DNA from: Pullulanibacillus sp. KACC 23026
GTDB taxonomy: Bacteria; Bacillota; Bacilli; Bacillales; Sporolactobacillaceae
Length of the DNA: 64,000 bases
Direction of reading: 5' to 3'
NCBI RefSeq assembly: GCF_029094525.1
Contig: NZ_CP119107.1
Coordinates: 1,426,001-1,490,000 of the forward strand
Under the pieces are notes generated by a model. That model saw only the letters and a list, made by a program, of their open reading frames with translations. It searched no databases and was not told the DNA's origin. Shown here piece by piece: positions 53,723 to 63,323 of this stretch (positions are counted from its first letter, which is position 1; the number at the start of each line of letters is the position of its first letter). A program made the translations under genes and the position numbers.

Positions 53723-54817
53723 TTGTCTCAGACCAATGCTTGGCGTGACCTCGATCTCGGTGGTCACGTTTCTTCTTTTTATAAGGAACCTCATGAAGAG
53801 ATCCCTTCCTCGGTCTTTTCGGCGTATGAGTTAAATCCGCAGATGGTGAGGGTGATAAGTCATGGAAGAGTATGGTATATAGAGGATCAAGGCAACCAAT
53901 ACGCTTTAAAAAGAATCGCTTTAACCCATAATCAACTTCGACGTTTTCTATCCTTTTATCAAGCTTCAAGGCAGAGTCCGATTCAAACCCCTGCATTAAT
54001 CCTGAATTCGAATGGTCAGCCTTATTCTATGGATGGCCGAGACATCTATTTCCTGACTGAGTGGTTATCCATCACGGACCGTGATCAATCGGATCAATGG
54101 GAAATGCTATGGGATACACTTGGGGATTGGCATCGATTAACCGCACAGAGCTTTGAATTAGAGGCGGCGTGGCGGGAGGCTTTTATAGAAAGATGTCTTG
54201 AAGTGTGGTCAGAGCAAGTGTTAAGCCTCGATTTATTTATGAATGATTGTGAACATCGCCTTTATCCATCTCCTTTTGAACAGCGCTTTATGGCGATCTT
54301 TTCTGAAATCCGTTCAGGTGCAGAAGAAGCCCACACACGCATGAAAAACTGGCAAGACCAATTATCTGAGAAAAAACAGATAAGGGTTGTCTCCTGTCAT
54401 GGCAAACCATCCACCGCCCATCTTATTGTTTCGGGAAGACGCCGGAACTGGATCAGTACGGATCAATCAGGGATCGATCTGCCAGTCCGTGATCTACTGT
54501 GGTTGTTAAGATGGGGACAGACAACGGTTCACCCCGAAGCACTAAAAAGGGGATTTGATATTTATGAAACGATCTTTCCATTAGATGAGCATGAAAAGAC
54601 CTTGCTCTCAGCTCATCTCTGTCAGCCGGCTTCACTAGTTCGCCTGCTTCATCAGTATAAGCAAAGTCGAAAGAGTCAGCTTGATGAGCGAGGCATGACC
54701 ATTAATCTTGAAAAAGCTTATCATCACTGGGGGCGAACTTGGCAGGCTACTCGGCCACTGTTGGATAACAAGCCACAATCACCGAGTGAATCAGATGAAA
54801 AAACGGGGAAGGACTGA
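53723..54817 (+). CDS. ysxE: Spore coat protein YsxE (CotS-type kinase-like fold)
   Basis: A 364-residue protein of the CotS/YsxE/YutH family with a phosphotransferase-like fold: YIEDQGNQYALKRIAL (ATP-site Lys-like), YFLTEWL hinge, and VVSCHGKPSTAHLIVSG in the place of the catalytic HGD loop, where Asp is replaced by Lys, so it may be catalytically dead. It directly follows spoVID as in Bacillus subtilis. TTG 53723 is chosen (AGGGGTGA eight bases upstream); GTG 53717 is in frame. Confidence 0.9.
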   Translation: MSQTNAWRDLDLGGHVSSFYKEPHEEIPSSVFSAYELNPQMVRVISHGRVWYIEDQGNQYALKRIALTHNQLRRFLSFYQASRQSPIQTPALILNSNGQPYSMDGRDIYFLTEWLSITDRDQSDQWEMLWDTLGDWHRLTAQSFELEAAWREAFIERCLEVWSEQVLSLDLFMNDCEHRLYPSPFEQRFMAIFSEIRSGAEEAHTRMKNWQDQLSEKKQIRVVSCHGKPSTAHLIVSGRRRNWISTDQSGIDLPVRDLLWLLRWGQTTVHPEALKRGFDIYETIFPLDEHEKTLLSAHLCQPASLVRLLHQYKQSRKSQLDERGMTINLEKAYHHWGRTWQATRPLLDNKPQSPSESDEKTGKD

Positions 54818-54950
54818 GATGAGACGCTAACGAATTGGCTCTGTTAATCGGCAACATTGCCACCTAAAAAAACAGCTTGACCATTGTAGGTGTCAACGTG
54901 TTAATGACTAGGTTGATTTTTTAATAAGGCAAGTAATTGAGATAACCAGA

Positions 54951-55142
54951 AATAAGCGGAAGATTTCCGGTTAAACAGCAGAATCGAGCTCAGATGCGGG
55001 AATATAAGCGGAGTTTTTCCGGTTAAGCAGGGCAAAAGGACTCCGATCCACGCTTTCTAGAGTCAATAGCCGGAAAATCTCCGTCTATTTTAGCTGTTTT
55101 CAGTGGGATTTCCTAATTAAGAGAAAATTCTCCGCTTATTTA
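54951..55142. repeat. Four copies of an AATAAGCGGAGATTTTCCGG element
   Basis: Copies at 54951-54974 and 55002-55026 are direct, ending in CCGGTTAA(A/G)CAG. Copies at 55065-55090 and 55119-55142 are inverted (for example CCGGAAAATCTCCGTCTATTT). The cluster is a large imperfect inverted repeat. Confidence 0.75.
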
Positions 55143-55170
55143 TCAACTCCTCTTTAACATCGCCTATTAA

Positions 55171-55206
55171 AGATAAAAGCTTGGGAAATATCCCAAGCTT
55201 TTATCT
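55171..55206. terminator. Perfect 16-bp hairpin with AATA loop, bidirectional terminator-like
   Basis: AGATAAAAGCTTGGGA (55171-55186), AATA, and its complement to 55206. AAAGCTTGGG is also the stem of the folC terminator. It can serve the minus-strand gene at 55318 or transcripts from ysxE. Confidence 0.65.
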
Positions 55207-55214
55207 ATTATATA

Positions 55215-55306
55215 GGGGACAGACCTCTACTGAAAGAATAACAACTTGGCAGAGGTCTGTCCCCACCCATCAAGAAAGAATAACGGCTTGGCAGAGGTCT
55301 GTCCCC
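55215..55306. repeat. Three copies of AGAGGTCTGTCCCC, one inverted
   Basis: GGGGACAGACCTCT (55215-55228) faces AGAGGTCTGTCCCC at 55251-55264 and 55293-55306. The direct copies share a CTTGGC lead and lie 42 bases apart, with AAGAATAACRRCTTGGC repeated. Similar GTCCCC hairpins occur as dispersed elements in Bacilli. Confidence 0.8.
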
Positions 55307-55317
55307 GTCCAAGATCC

Positions 55318-55515
55318 TTAAATCCAGCTTCTCAAGAAACAAATGTAGAGGGCAATCATCACTATGAACAGAATAATATCAAATGTCGTTGGGAAGAAGA
55401 GCATTCGAAGCCCTTGAAAAACGGCTAATGGCAGGATAAAAAGTTCGATCCCATCGCGAATCGCTCTGATCCAAGGGGGCAATCGGTATTTGTTATATCT
55501 CCAGCGATTAAACAA
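55318..55515 (-). CDS. Small two-helix membrane protein
   Basis: A 65-residue protein: basic start (NRWRYNKYRLPPWIRAIRD), two hydrophobic helices (GIELFILPLAVFQGLRML and FDIILFIVMIALYICFL). A GGGAGGTG site is five bases before the TTG start on the minus strand. Small proteins of this type occur between ysxE and valS in Bacillales, but I do not recognise a named family. Divergent from valS. Confidence 0.7.
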   Translation of the reverse strand: MFNRWRYNKYRLPPWIRAIRDGIELFILPLAVFQGLRMLFFPTTFDIILFIVMIALYICFLRSWI

Positions 55516-55657
55516 ATCAACACCTCCCGTTCGGTGGTCGTGAAGGTCTTTTTCGAACCCTGAGCGTGTACATCAGAACCAATTAGTATTATTTTATGTG
55601 AACATGGGCTAATCGTGCACTCTTATTTGTCCTTATCCAATAACTCTTTTTAACGAT

Positions 55658-55686
55658 TTGACATTCGGAAAAGATACTCGTAAAAT
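55658..55686 (+). promoter_or_regulatory. Sigma-A promoter of valS
   Basis: TTGACA (55658-55663), 17-base spacer, TAAAAT (55681-55686), directly before the T-box leader. Confidence 0.85.
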
Positions 55687-55692
55687 GAAATT

Positions 55693-55960
55693 ACAAAACA
55701 CAGGTGCGTGGATAGGGAAGAGTACAGATTGGCTGACTATTAGAGAGAGCAATTCACCGGCTGAAAGATTGCTTGAGTTAGCCATTTGGAAGGTCGCCCT
55801 TGAGCTGTTCCTTTGAACCCGAGCTTCGGCTCGCAGTAGAAGTGAACCGGTTGTTCCCGTTATCGAACAGAGAGTGTGTTTGGTTCATTCCAAGCGAACA
55901 AAGGTGGTACCGCGGAGCGTTCTTCGTCCTTTTATAGGGAGAAGAAGGCTTTTTTTATTG
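55693..55960 (+). ncRNA. Valyl T-box leader
   Basis: A T-box riboswitch before valS. Conserved T-box core AAGGTGGTACCGCGG (55901-55915) pairs into the antiterminator. The terminator is GC-TTCTTC...GAAGAA-GC (about 55917-55951) followed by TTTTTTT. GTC near 55793-55795 in a GGAAGGTCGCC context is the likely valine specifier codon in Stem I; uncharged tRNA-Val would then prevent termination. Confidence 0.93.
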
Positions 55961-56024
55961 GCCTTTTTCTTGAAGAAGAAGGCAGCCCGAAGCGTTTCCT
56001 GTGGATATGGATAGGAGGAATAGT

Positions 56025-58670
56025 ATGTCTGAGAAACCTGAATTGAAGGCCAAGTACGACCCGAATCAGACAGAGAGTAAATGGTATCAGATATGGAAGG
56101 ATAAAGGATATTTTAAAGCAGGCGAAGATCCTTCCAAGACCCCTTATACGATTGTGATCCCACCGCCGAACGTAACGGGTAAGCTTCATCTGGGGCATGC
56201 CTGGGATACAACGATGCAGGATTTACTCATTCGTTTTAAGCGGATGCAAGGGTATGATGCGCTTTACTTGCCTGGGATGGACCATGCCGGTATCGCAACA
56301 CAGGCTAAGGTCGATGCGAAGCTCCGTGAGCAGGGAACAAACCGTTATGAGCTCGGTCGCGAGAAATTTTTGGAAGTTTCTTGGGAATGGAAGGAAGAAT
56401 ACGCTGAATTTATTCGCAACCAATGGGCAAAGATGGGTCTTTCCCTCGATTACAGCCGCGAGCGCTTTACATTAGATGAAGGGTTATCTAAAGCGGTTCG
56501 TGAAGTGTTCGTCCGGCTTTATGAAAAAGGATTAATCTATCGCGGTGAATATATTATCAACTGGGACCCTGCTACTAAAACGGCGCTTTCCGATATTGAA
56601 GTTATTTATAAAGAGGTTCAAGGTCATCTCTATCATCTGCGTTATCCATTAGCCGACGGATCGGGCTTTATTGAGGTAGCAACCACACGGCCGGAGACGA
56701 TGCTTGGTGATACAGCCATCGCCGTTCATCCAGATGACGAGCGCTACAAAGAGGTAGTCGGCAAAACGGCTATTTTACCTATCGTCGGCCGTGAAATACC
56801 AATTGTAGCTGATGATTACGTCGATAGAGAGTTTGGGTCTGGCGCAGTCAAAATTACGCCTGCTCATGATCCGAATGATTTTGAACTTGGTAATCGCCAT
56901 AACCTTGAACGAATTTTGGTTTTGGATGAATCTGGGACGATGAATGAAAATGCCGGCAGTTATCAAGGCCTTGACCGATTCGAATGCCGTAAGAAGATTG
57001 TTAAGGATCTAGAAGAAGCAGGTGTTTTAGTTAAAATTGAAGACATCATGCACTCGGTTGGTCACTCGGAACGCAGCGATGCGGTCGTTGAGCCTTATTT
57101 GTCTACTCAGTGGTTTGTTAAAATGGCACCTCTAGCTGAACGATCAGTGAACATTCAGAAGCAGCATGGAGAAGAAGCGGTTCATTTCGTTCCAGAACGC
57201 TTTGAAAATACGTATTTCAATTGGATGGAGAACATTCGCGATTGGTGTATCTCTCGTCAGCTCTGGTGGGGACATCGTATTCCAGCTTGGTACCATAAAG
57301 AAACAGGCGAGGTTTATGTCGGAATGGAAGAACCGGCGAATCCTGAAGAGTGGAATCAAGATGAGGATGTTCTGGATACTTGGTTCAGCTCAGCTCTTTG
57401 GCCATTCTCGACGCTCGGATGGCCAGATGAAGAGTCGGCGGATCTTAACCGGTATTTCCCAACGGACGTCCTGGTTACAGGCTACGATATCATCTTCTTC
57501 TGGGTTGCTCGTATGATCTTCCAATCCATTGAATTTACTGACCGCAAACCTTTTAAAGATGTCTTGCTCCACGGGCTTATTCGTGACGCAGAGGGTCGTA
57601 AAATGAGTAAATCGCTAGGCAATGGGATTGACCCAATGGATGTGATTGATAAATACGGTGCAGATGCCTTAAGATATACGATTGCTACAGGTACAACACC
57701 GGGGCAGGATCAACGCTTCCAATGGGAAAAAGTAGAAGCAAGCTGGAATTTTGCCAATAAGATTTGGAATGCCTCTCGTTTTCTCATCATGAATCTAGGT
57801 GACATGACTTATGATGAAATTTCTTTAGAGGGTGAAAAATCGGTGGCAGATCGTTGGATTTTGTCTCGGTTGAATACGACGATCGAAGCGGTCACTCAAC
57901 AGATTGAGAAATATGATTTTGGAGAAGCTGGTCGAAAGCTTTATTCCTTTATTTGGGATGATTTCTGCGATTGGTACATTGAAATGGCAAAAATCGCTCT
58001 TTATGGGGAGAATGTAGCAGCCAAACAGACAACCAAATCCGTATTGGTCCATGTTTTGGATCAGACACTCAGATTGCTTCATCCATTTATGCCGTTTGTT
58101 ACAGAAGAAATTTGGCAGTATCTTCCACATCAAGGAGAAACGATCCTAAAAGCTGAATGGCCGACAAGCCACTCTGAACTGGCAGATGAAGAAGCTGATA
58201 AAACGATGCAGCTGCTTCAGAATATAATCAAAGCCGTTCGAAATACGCGTGCTGAAAAGAATGTAGCACCTAGTAAAAAAATTGATATCCAAATTAAACC
58301 GGCAAGCGCTGTTGAGCTAGCGCTTCTTGAAGAAAACCGAATGTATTTGGAGCGTTTCTGTAACCCAGAAACGTTGACTCTTGCAGAAGGGTTACCCGCC
58401 CCTGAACAATCGATTAGCATTGTTGTAACGGGTGCAGAGCTTTATTTGCCGCTTGCGGGTTTGATCAATTTTGAAGAAGAAATCGCGCGCTTAAAGCAAG
58501 AACTTAAGAAATGGGAATCTGAAGTAGAGCGGGTGCAAAAGAAGCTTTCCAATCAAGGCTTCATGGCTAAAGCTCCAGAAGCAGTTGTTCAAGCTGAGCG
58601 TGAAAAAGAAACAGATTACTTGGCAAAACGTGATAAAGTACAAGAACGCCTGAATGAACTACAAAATTAA
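56025..58670 (+). CDS. valS: Valyl-tRNA synthetase
   Basis: An 881-residue class I synthetase, normal length. HIGH motif as [15 protein letters not shown] (residues about 44-58), editing domain about 190-330 with [20 protein letters not shown] motif as [14 protein letters not shown] (about 525), anticodon-binding helical domain, and a C-terminal coiled coil ([20 protein letters not shown]). ATG 56025 lies behind AGGAGGAATAGT; an in-frame ATG at 56001 does not. Confidence 0.98.
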   Translation: MSEKPELKAKYDPNQTESKWYQIWKDKGYFKAGEDPSKTPYTIVIPPPNVTGKLHLGHAWDTTMQDLLIRFKRMQGYDALYLPGMDHAGIATQAKVDAKLREQGTNRYELGREKFLEVSWEWKEEYAEFIRNQWAKMGLSLDYSRERFTLDEGLSKAVREVFVRLYEKGLIYRGEYIINWDPATKTALSDIEVIYKEVQGHLYHLRYPLADGSGFIEVATTRPETMLGDTAIAVHPDDERYKEVVGKTAILPIVGREIPIVADDYVDREFGSGAVKITPAHDPNDFELGNRHNLERILVLDESGTMNENAGSYQGLDRFECRKKIVKDLEEAGVLVKIEDIMHSVGHSERSDAVVEPYLSTQWFVKMAPLAERSVNIQKQHGEEAVHFVPERFENTYFNWMENIRDWCISRQLWWGHRIPAWYHKETGEVYVGMEEPANPEEWNQDEDVLDTWFSSALWPFSTLGWPDEESADLNRYFPTDVLVTGYDIIFFWVARMIFQSIEFTDRKPFKDVLLHGLIRDAEGRKMSKSLGNGIDPMDVIDKYGADALRYTIATGTTPGQDQRFQWEKVEASWNFANKIWNASRFLIMNLGDMTYDEISLEGEKSVADRWILSRLNTTIEAVTQQIEKYDFGEAGRKLYSFIWDDFCDWYIEMAKIALYGENVAAKQTTKSVLVHVLDQTLRLLHPFMPFVTEEIWQYLPHQGETILKAEWPTSHSELADEEADKTMQLLQNIIKAVRNTRAEKNVAPSKKIDIQIKPASAVELALLEENRMYLERFCNPETLTLAEGLPAPEQSISIVVTGAELYLPLAGLINFEEEIARLKQELKKWESEVERVQKKLSNQGFMAKAPEAVVQAEREKETDYLAKRDKVQERLNELQN

Positions 58671-58677
58671 CAACTAG

Positions 58678-58703
58678 AATGGCAGGCTGATCAGCCTGCC
58701 ATT
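58678..58703. repeat. 26-bp perfect palindrome between valS and folC
   Basis: AATGGCAGGCTGA followed directly by its complement, with no loop. It may cruciform or act as a processing site; the following ATTTATAAG is a poor T tract, so read-through into folC is likely. Confidence 0.7.
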
Positions 58704-58732
58704 TATAAGATTGGCGAAGGGGAAGACGACCA

Positions 58733-60034
58733 ATGTTTAAAACTATAGATGAAACTTTAGATTGGATTCACACCCATCTACCGCACGGAATTAAGCCTGG
58801 GCTTTCTCGGATGGAATGGGTGATGGACAAGCTTGGCCATCCAGAGCGCACGATTCGAGCCATTCATGTTGGAGGAACGAATGGAAAAGGGTCAACCGTT
58901 TCGTTTTTAAGAAGCGTCTTAATGGAGACATTTGAAGAAGTAGGCACCTTCACGTCTCCTTATATTGTTAGCTTCAATGAGAGAATAGCGGTCAATAACC
59001 AGCCAATTTCAGATGAGGACTTGGTAAAAGCGGCTAATATGATTTATCCATTTGCAGAGGAACTTGGCAAAAGTGATCTCGGCTATCCAACTGAATTTGA
59101 AGTGATTACGATGATCAGCCTTGTTTATTTTTCGAGAATTCATCCCTGTGATGTGGTGATCTATGAGGTCGGTCTAGGCGGTCGTCTAGATTCAACCAAT
59201 ATTATTTATCCGCTCGTTTCCGTTATTACCAATGTGGGGATTGACCATGTCGCTCAACTTGGAGGGACGATCACTGAAATTGCTTCTGAAAAGGCAGGAA
59301 TTATAAAGTCTGGAACACCGATTGTCACAACGGCCGAGCATCCTGATGCCTTAAAAGTAATCCAAGAGAAGGCAACTCAAATGAAAGCGAAGCTCTATCA
59401 GTTGGGTCAACACTTTGAGGTTGTTCAAGAATCTTCAAGTGCGGCCTATGAAGAATTTCATTTCAAAAGCCTTTATTGGAACTTCAGCGGTTTAAAGAGT
59501 TCGCTTAGAGGTCCGCATCAAATTAAAAATGCCTCGGCAGCTCTTAAAGCCTTAGAGATCCTTTCTACTTTTTATGCCTTTCCAATTGAGGAAGAGGCGA
59601 TCCGGCTGGGACTCTCAAAAACGGCCTGGCCAGGACGTTTTGAAACCGTATCGACAAATCCGTTGATCTTTTTAGATGGTGCGCATAATGAAGAAGGCGT
59701 CAAAGCGTTAGTGAAAACCATTAACGAAACGTATCCGGATAAAACGGTCCATCTGTTATTTGCAACCCTAAAGGATCGTAATAACGAGTCCATTCTTCAG
59801 CATCTCCAGACCATTTCTGAACACATTACCTTTACAACCTTTGATTTTAAACGGGCTGAAAAAGCGGAGGAATTAGAGAAGTTAGGGGTAGAAGGAAAGG
59901 TTAGGCAAGATTGGAGAGCGGCTTTGGATGAATTGGCTGGAGGACTCGGTGCCGAAGAGCTTCTCTTAATCACGGGATCTCTCTATTTTATAGCTGAAGT
60001 CCGCCGCGAGTTAAAGAAATACCAAAAGGCTTAA
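58733..60034 (+). CDS. folC: Folylpolyglutamate synthase
   Basis: A 433-residue Mur-ligase-type enzyme adding glutamates to folate. P-loop VGGTNGKGSTVSF (residues about 45-57), VIYEVGLGGRLDSTN, ITNVGIDHV and FLDGAHNEEG are the family signatures. GGCGAAGGGGAAG precedes the ATG. Next to valS and upstream of comC as in Bacillus subtilis. Confidence 0.97.
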   Translation: MFKTIDETLDWIHTHLPHGIKPGLSRMEWVMDKLGHPERTIRAIHVGGTNGKGSTVSFLRSVLMETFEEVGTFTSPYIVSFNERIAVNNQPISDEDLVKAANMIYPFAEELGKSDLGYPTEFEVITMISLVYFSRIHPCDVVIYEVGLGGRLDSTNIIYPLVSVITNVGIDHVAQLGGTITEIASEKAGIIKSGTPIVTTAEHPDALKVIQEKATQMKAKLYQLGQHFEVVQESSSAAYEEFHFKSLYWNFSGLKSSLRGPHQIKNASAALKALEILSTFYAFPIEEEAIRLGLSKTAWPGRFETVSTNPLIFLDGAHNEEGVKALVKTINETYPDKTVHLLFATLKDRNNESILQHLQTISEHITFTTFDFKRAEKAEELEKLGVEGKVRQDWRAALDELAGGLGAEELLLITGSLYFIAEVRRELKKYQKA

Positions 60035-60070
60035 AAATCTAAAAGCGCAGAATAACTGACATGTAAGACA

Positions 60071-60101
60071 AAAGCTTGGGGGGGTTCCCAAGCTTTTTCT
60101 T
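60071..60101 (+). terminator. folC terminator
   Basis: AAAGCTTGGG (60071-60080) pairs with CCCAAGCTTT (60087-60096) over a GGGGTT loop, then TTTCTTT. Confidence 0.88.
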
Positions 60102-60189
60102 TAATAGCTTTTTTAATTTGATTAGACGGTGCAGCGGATTTGATAAACAAGCGGAGGAATTTCTCTTAATCTGGAACTAGCATTGAAGA

Positions 60190-61320
60190 TAGCGTGAGGC
60201 CGGGCTAGAGCTTCTCAGATTTTTGGCTGACCTTTTATGATTTTTGAACAAGCTTCTCGGACTTTTTGGTGACCTTCTTGGATAAATGTTAAACCTTCTT
60301 GGATTTCGCTCTCCTGGATGAGGCCGGGAGAGAGGTTCTGTGATTTTTGGTTGACCTTTTAGGATTTTTGGCCAAGCTTCTCGGACTTTTTAGCGACCTT
60401 CTAGGATAAATGGCAAACCTTCTTGGATTTCGCGCTCCTGGATGAGGCCGGGTGAGAGCTTCTGTGATTTTTGGCTGACCTTTTAGGATTTTTGGCCAAG
60501 CTTCTCGGATTTTTTGGCGACCTTCTAGGATAAATGGGGAACCTTCTCAGATTTCGCTCCCTTGCAGGTGGGCAGAGTGAGAGCTTCTATGATTTTTGTG
60601 TCACCTTTTAGGATTTTTGACAAACCTTCTAAGATTTTTTAGTGACCTTCTAGGATAAATGGGTAACCTTCTATGATTTTGCTTCCTTACATGTGGGCCG
60701 GGAGAGAGGTTCTGTGATTTTTGGCTGACCTTTTAGGATTTTTGGCCAAGCTTCTCGGACTTTTTAGCGACCTTCTTGGATAAATGGGGAACCTTCTTGG
60801 ATTTTGTGCTCTTGCGTGAGGCCGGGAGAGAGGTTCTGTGATTTTTGGCCAAGCTTCTCGGACTTTTTAGCGACCTTCTAGGATAAATGGGGAACCTTCT
60901 CAGATTTCGCTCCCTTGCAGGTGGGCCGAGTGAGAGCTTCTATGATTTTTGTGTCACCTTTTAGGATTTTTGACAAACCTTCTAAGATTTTTTAGTGACC
61001 TTCTAGGATAAATGGGTAACCTTCTATGATTTTGCTTCCTTACATGTGGGCCGGGTGAGAGCTTCTGTAATTTTTGGCTGACCTTTTAGGATTTTTGGCC
61101 AAGCTTCTCGGATTTTTTGGCGACCTTCTAGGATAAATGGCAAACCTTCTCGAATTTCGCGCTCTTGCGTGAGGCCGGGAGAGAGCTTCTGTGATTTTTG
61201 GCTGCCCTTTTAGGATTTTTGGCCAAGCTTCTCGGATTTTTTGGCGACCTTCTAGGATAAATGGCAAACCTTCTTGGATTTTGTGCTCTTGCGTGAGGCC
61301 GGGTGAGAGGTTCTGGTTAC
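60190..61320. repeat. Hierarchical tandem repeat: 124-bp units of 21-bp sub-repeats
   Basis: GGCC-GGG landmarks recur at 60198, 60322, 60446, 60571, 60696, 60820, 60924, 61049, 61173 and 61297, that is every 124-125 bases except one 104-base step. Each unit is four 21-base sub-repeats of the form TTCTNGGATTTTTGGCNACC plus a 40-base spacer with the GGCCGGG box. The short unit lacks exactly one sub-repeat. A three-unit block (from about 60541) is repeated nearly exactly 353 bases later. Confidence 0.93.
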
Positions 61321-61519
61321 TCAACTACCTGTTCGGACTTTCTTAATCCAAAAAAAGTATAAAAATCTATTTATTTCTAATAAGAATATTGATAGAATAA
61401 AAATTAAAATGAGTTTTGTAAAAAATTCAGTATTTTAGTTAGGCTTTTTGTACAGGTTGAAGATCTGGTTAGATCCTATTTGAAACAAAATTCGAAACAT
61501 TTTGTAAGGGGAGATTCTA

Positions 61520-63208
61520 GTGACCGAACAATCAAAACGACTGATGTGGGTATTATGGGTCCTCATATGGCCAATTTCTGTCATCTTGATTTTGTTGCAT
61601 TCACAACCAGTCTCCAAACACGCTTATGTCTCGATTGTTTTGATGGGTCTCATGCTGATTTTAATTGCCGTTTCTTATTTTCGGGTCAATGGTACAGATA
61701 TTTTCATTATTCAAAGTGTCTCGATGACCGTTTTTCTCTTGTTTGGTTTAGCGGCAGAACTGATCTTAACCCAAATTGGCGTTCTTTGTTATTTGGCTTC
61801 ACTGCGCCTTACCAAGGATTATCACTTCCGATATCCGACTAATATGCTCATGTTTCTAGTCGTTTCGGTTGGTTCAGCAGGGTTTTATTATCTAATTGGC
61901 GGCCGTATCGGGATGGTAGGACCGGGGGAGCCCATGCAATTTCCGCAAATTATCGGCTATGCTTTTGCGGGATTTGCTCTTAATCATGTGACCTCTTATA
62001 TAATTGGCAAAGTTCTTTATAAGGAATCTTCTTTTTTAGATAAATCTATCATTTGGGAATTGGTGACAACCCTTTTAACCTTGCCGATCAGCTTCATTTT
62101 TTATATTCTCTATTCGGAATACAGTGTTCGTTCCATTTTGATGGTGGCTATTCCTATGCTGACGCTGTCTGTTATTTTTCGTTTAATAAGCAGAGAAAGT
62201 CTCCTTAGTAAGCAGTTGAAAGAAACCAATGAAATTGGCCGTGAATTAAGTCAAACATTAGAAGTGAAATCCGTTTATAAGCATTTTTTTAAATCGCTTC
62301 ATAGTGTCCTAGATATATCGGATACCTATTTGTTTGTCTTGGATGAGGCAGGCGGCTTAAGCGCTGTTCAACACTATGATAATCATGGTGAAGAAGGACC
62401 GATTAATCTTGATGTGTTTCCGCGCCCTGATTGCTCTTTCTATAAAAATAATCGGTTTAAGGCTTCGACTAAAAAACAATGGACGCCATTCCTTCAGTCC
62501 TTCTTGCCTGATACCGTTCATTCTGTCATGATGCTGCCTTTAAGCATGAACGATAATTTAGAGGGGATCATTATGTTGGGGAGTAAGCTCAAGTATGGGT
62601 ATCAGAAACAGCATGAAATGATTTTTGAAATTATGACCCATTTTTTCAGTGTGGCTCTGAAAAATGCGGCTAACTATGAGAAGACGAAGATGGAAAGCGA
62701 ACGAGATCCGTTAACCCATTTATATAATTATAGGTATTTTTCGCAACTGCTAGATAGTCGATTTAGCGCAGCGAATTCAGGTTCTTTTGCCATTATTATG
62801 CTGGATCTTGATCATTTCAAAGAAATTAATGATCAATTCGGACATGAGAGCGGGAATGAGATTCTTTTGCAGGTAGCTGAGCGCTTAAGAGAGGCTGTCA
62901 AACAAGATGGAGTCGTCGCAAGATATGGCGGCGAAGAATTCATCATATTGTTGGATCGGACCACTTCTGAAGGGGCCTATGTTTTTGCTGAATCTTTAAG
63001 AAAAAAGATAAGCAACCAATCGTTTATGATTAATCCCTTTAATCTTGACAGGCATGAGATGGCGATTCAAGTGACTGCCAGTATGGGAGTCGCAACAGCA
63101 CCTGACCAAGGGAAGGACTCTGTTACACTCATCCGTAATGCGGACCGGGCCATGTATGCAGGGGCTAAGCAAAAGGGGCGAAATCGCGTGGCCGCATACT
63201 CCAGTTAA
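61520..63208 (+). CDS. Membrane diguanylate cyclase, GAF-GGDEF
   Basis: A 562-residue protein. Residues 1-225 hold about eight transmembrane helices (WVLWVLIWPISVILILLHS, quoted in part). A GAF-like sensor spans about 240-375, and a GGDEF domain with the active site ARYGGEEFIILL (about 467-478) makes cyclic di-GMP. The inhibitory RxxD site is not seen before GGEEF (VKQDGVVAR instead). GTG start after AAGGGGAGATTCTA. Located between folC and comC, where Bacillus subtilis has none. Confidence 0.92.
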   Translation: MTEQSKRLMWVLWVLIWPISVILILLHSQPVSKHAYVSIVLMGLMLILIAVSYFRVNGTDIFIIQSVSMTVFLLFGLAAELILTQIGVLCYLASLRLTKDYHFRYPTNMLMFLVVSVGSAGFYYLIGGRIGMVGPGEPMQFPQIIGYAFAGFALNHVTSYIIGKVLYKESSFLDKSIIWELVTTLLTLPISFIFYILYSEYSVRSILMVAIPMLTLSVIFRLISRESLLSKQLKETNEIGRELSQTLEVKSVYKHFFKSLHSVLDISDTYLFVLDEAGGLSAVQHYDNHGEEGPINLDVFPRPDCSFYKNNRFKASTKKQWTPFLQSFLPDTVHSVMMLPLSMNDNLEGIIMLGSKLKYGYQKQHEMIFEIMTHFFSVALKNAANYEKTKMESERDPLTHLYNYRYFSQLLDSRFSAANSGSFAIIMLDLDHFKEINDQFGHESGNEILLQVAERLREAVKQDGVVARYGGEEFIILLDRTTSEGAYVFAESLRKKISNQSFMINPFNLDRHEMAIQVTASMGVATAPDQGKDSVTLIRNADRAMYAGAKQKGRNRVAAYSS

Positions 63209-63323
63209 ACCTCTCCGAAGAAGCGCATCGACAGTGAAGCTCAAATGTCTATGTGCTTCTCTCCTTCCCATTTATAAAATAGACAAGATGAAAGGCTAGG
63301 CATTAAGTAAAGGAGGTGATTCT

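Larger units (their letters stand above)
54818..55317. other. Repeat-rich intergenic region after ysxE
   Basis: No supported gene. It holds two direct and two inverted copies of a GGAGATTTTCCGG element, a perfect palindrome and three copies of an AGAGGTCTGTCCCC element, listed separately. Confidence 0.6.

Noticed and set aside
61040-61324. 94-residue minus-strand frame in the 124-bp array.
   Set aside because: It is repeat-derived, continues in no neighbouring unit because of stops, and lacks a ribosome binding site.
61480-61842. 120-residue + frame at the start of the cyclase.
   Set aside because: It overlaps the GGDEF protein in another frame and lacks a ribosome binding site.
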